Shown here: piece after piece, positions 63,813-64,000 of the stretch
How the letters are laid out: each line of letters begins with the position of its first letter
How positions within the stretch are numbered: the stretch's first letter is position 1
Source: an uncultured Clostridia bacterium
GTDB taxonomy: Bacteria; Bacillota; Clostridia; Oscillospirales; Ruminococcaceae
Direction of reading: 5' to 3'
Assembly (NCBI GenBank): GCA_947166275.1
Contig: CAMVDP010000002.1
Span: 1 to 64,000 of the forward strand
Length of the DNA: 64,000 nt
Notes under the pieces: generated by a model
Seen by the model: the letters and a program-made list of their open reading frames with translations, nothing else
Databases searched by the model: none
Told to the model about the DNA's origin: nothing
Translations under genes and position numbers: made by a program

Positions 63813-64000
63813 TTCCTCCGTTGCAGTTTTTATTTTCAGCCTTTATAAGTTCTGTCAGCTCGTAAAGGTCATTGAGTTCGTTCAGTTTTCCGCACATCCC
63901 GCGGTATTTCGCGGCATTCGTCATGCCCTTGAGGTAAAACGCAGCCTGTGCGCGTGCTTCCTTCATGCCGATGTATTCGCCCTTGTACTTCACGAGAAGC
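63793..64000 (-). CDS. dus: tRNA-dihydrouridine synthase, C-terminal part (runs off right edge)
   Basis: The frame is open to the right edge (69 codons). It ends in a segment typical of the Dus C-terminus: KGEYIGMKEARAQAAFYLKGM, then AAKYRGMCGKLNELNDLYEL, where the RxxAAWYxKG-like pattern recognises tRNA. The catalytic domain lies outside the window, so identity rests on about 65 residues. Confidence 0.7.
   Translation of the reverse strand, partial: LLVKYKGEYIGMKEARAQAAFYLKGMTNAAKYRGMCGKLNELNDLYELTELIKAENKNCNGGNDNVRV

Overview
This window looks like chromosomal DNA from a spore-lineage, cellulolytic Clostridia bacterium, most likely Ruminococcus or a close relative in the Oscillospiraceae. 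The basis is the combination of dockerin and cohesin-type proteins, a GH5 cellulase lipoprotein, a three-gene glycogen operon (glgB-glgC-glgD), a sporulation-type ytfJ, a T-box leader on an ileS operon, and low-GC-Gram-positive promoters with strong Shine-Dalgarno sites. No rRNA, tRNA, insertion sequence, integrase or CRISPR array was seen.

Layout. 1-2.2 kb (minus strand): the promoter-proximal end of a contractile injection system (phage-tail-like) operon that runs off the left edge: tail assembly chaperone, DUF6760, tail tube, and an unrecognised protein with in-frame 177-bp repeats. 2.4-6.4 kb: a membrane EAL protein, an ABC ATPase fused to an RsbW-like domain, and a small conserved protein. 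6.4-12 kb (minus): M50 protease-scpA-scpB-DUF2953-ytfJ-dac-rluB-small GNAT-like protein. 12-14 kb: lipoprotein plus O-acetylhomoserine sulfhydrylase. 14-22.6 kb: two EAL proteins and a diguanylate cyclase around a putP-GH13 operon. 22.8-28.9 kb (minus): an eight-gene housekeeping run, yerC-like/methyltransferase/hslO/hydrolase/queA/phosphatase/tgt/tspO. 29-38.8 kb: a second diguanylate cyclase, glgBCD, a VanY-like peptidase, two HPr-like proteins without the catalytic histidine, and mtaB. 38.9-47.5 kb: four cell-surface proteins built of cohesin-like modules, two with sortase-type NPxTG tails and two with dockerins. 47.8-57.7 kb: a clostripain-family lipoprotein, an Lsa-like ABC-F gene under an apparent leader-peptide attenuator, a WYL regulator, and a GH5-aldo/keto reductase-HD-GYP operon. 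57.7-64 kb (minus): T-box-GNAT-ileS, then dus/DUF4177-like/SDR/mrp running in from the right edge.

Two themes link otherwise scattered genes. Six of about 53 genes make or break c-di-GMP (three EAL, two GGDEF, one HD-GYP), mostly as single-gene units with their own promoter and terminator. The cohesin-like cluster, the GH5 enzyme and the glycogen operon fit a fibre-degrading lifestyle with carbon storage.

The observations most worth following are the injection-system locus with its repeat protein, the three-codon leader ORF buried in a terminator ahead of the ABC-F gene, the ABC ATPase-RsbW fusion, the Lys/Ala-rich tail on the branching enzyme, and the paired HPr-like proteins. Nearly all promoters found share a 17-nt spacer and an extended -10 (TGnTATAAT), which helped choose start codons.
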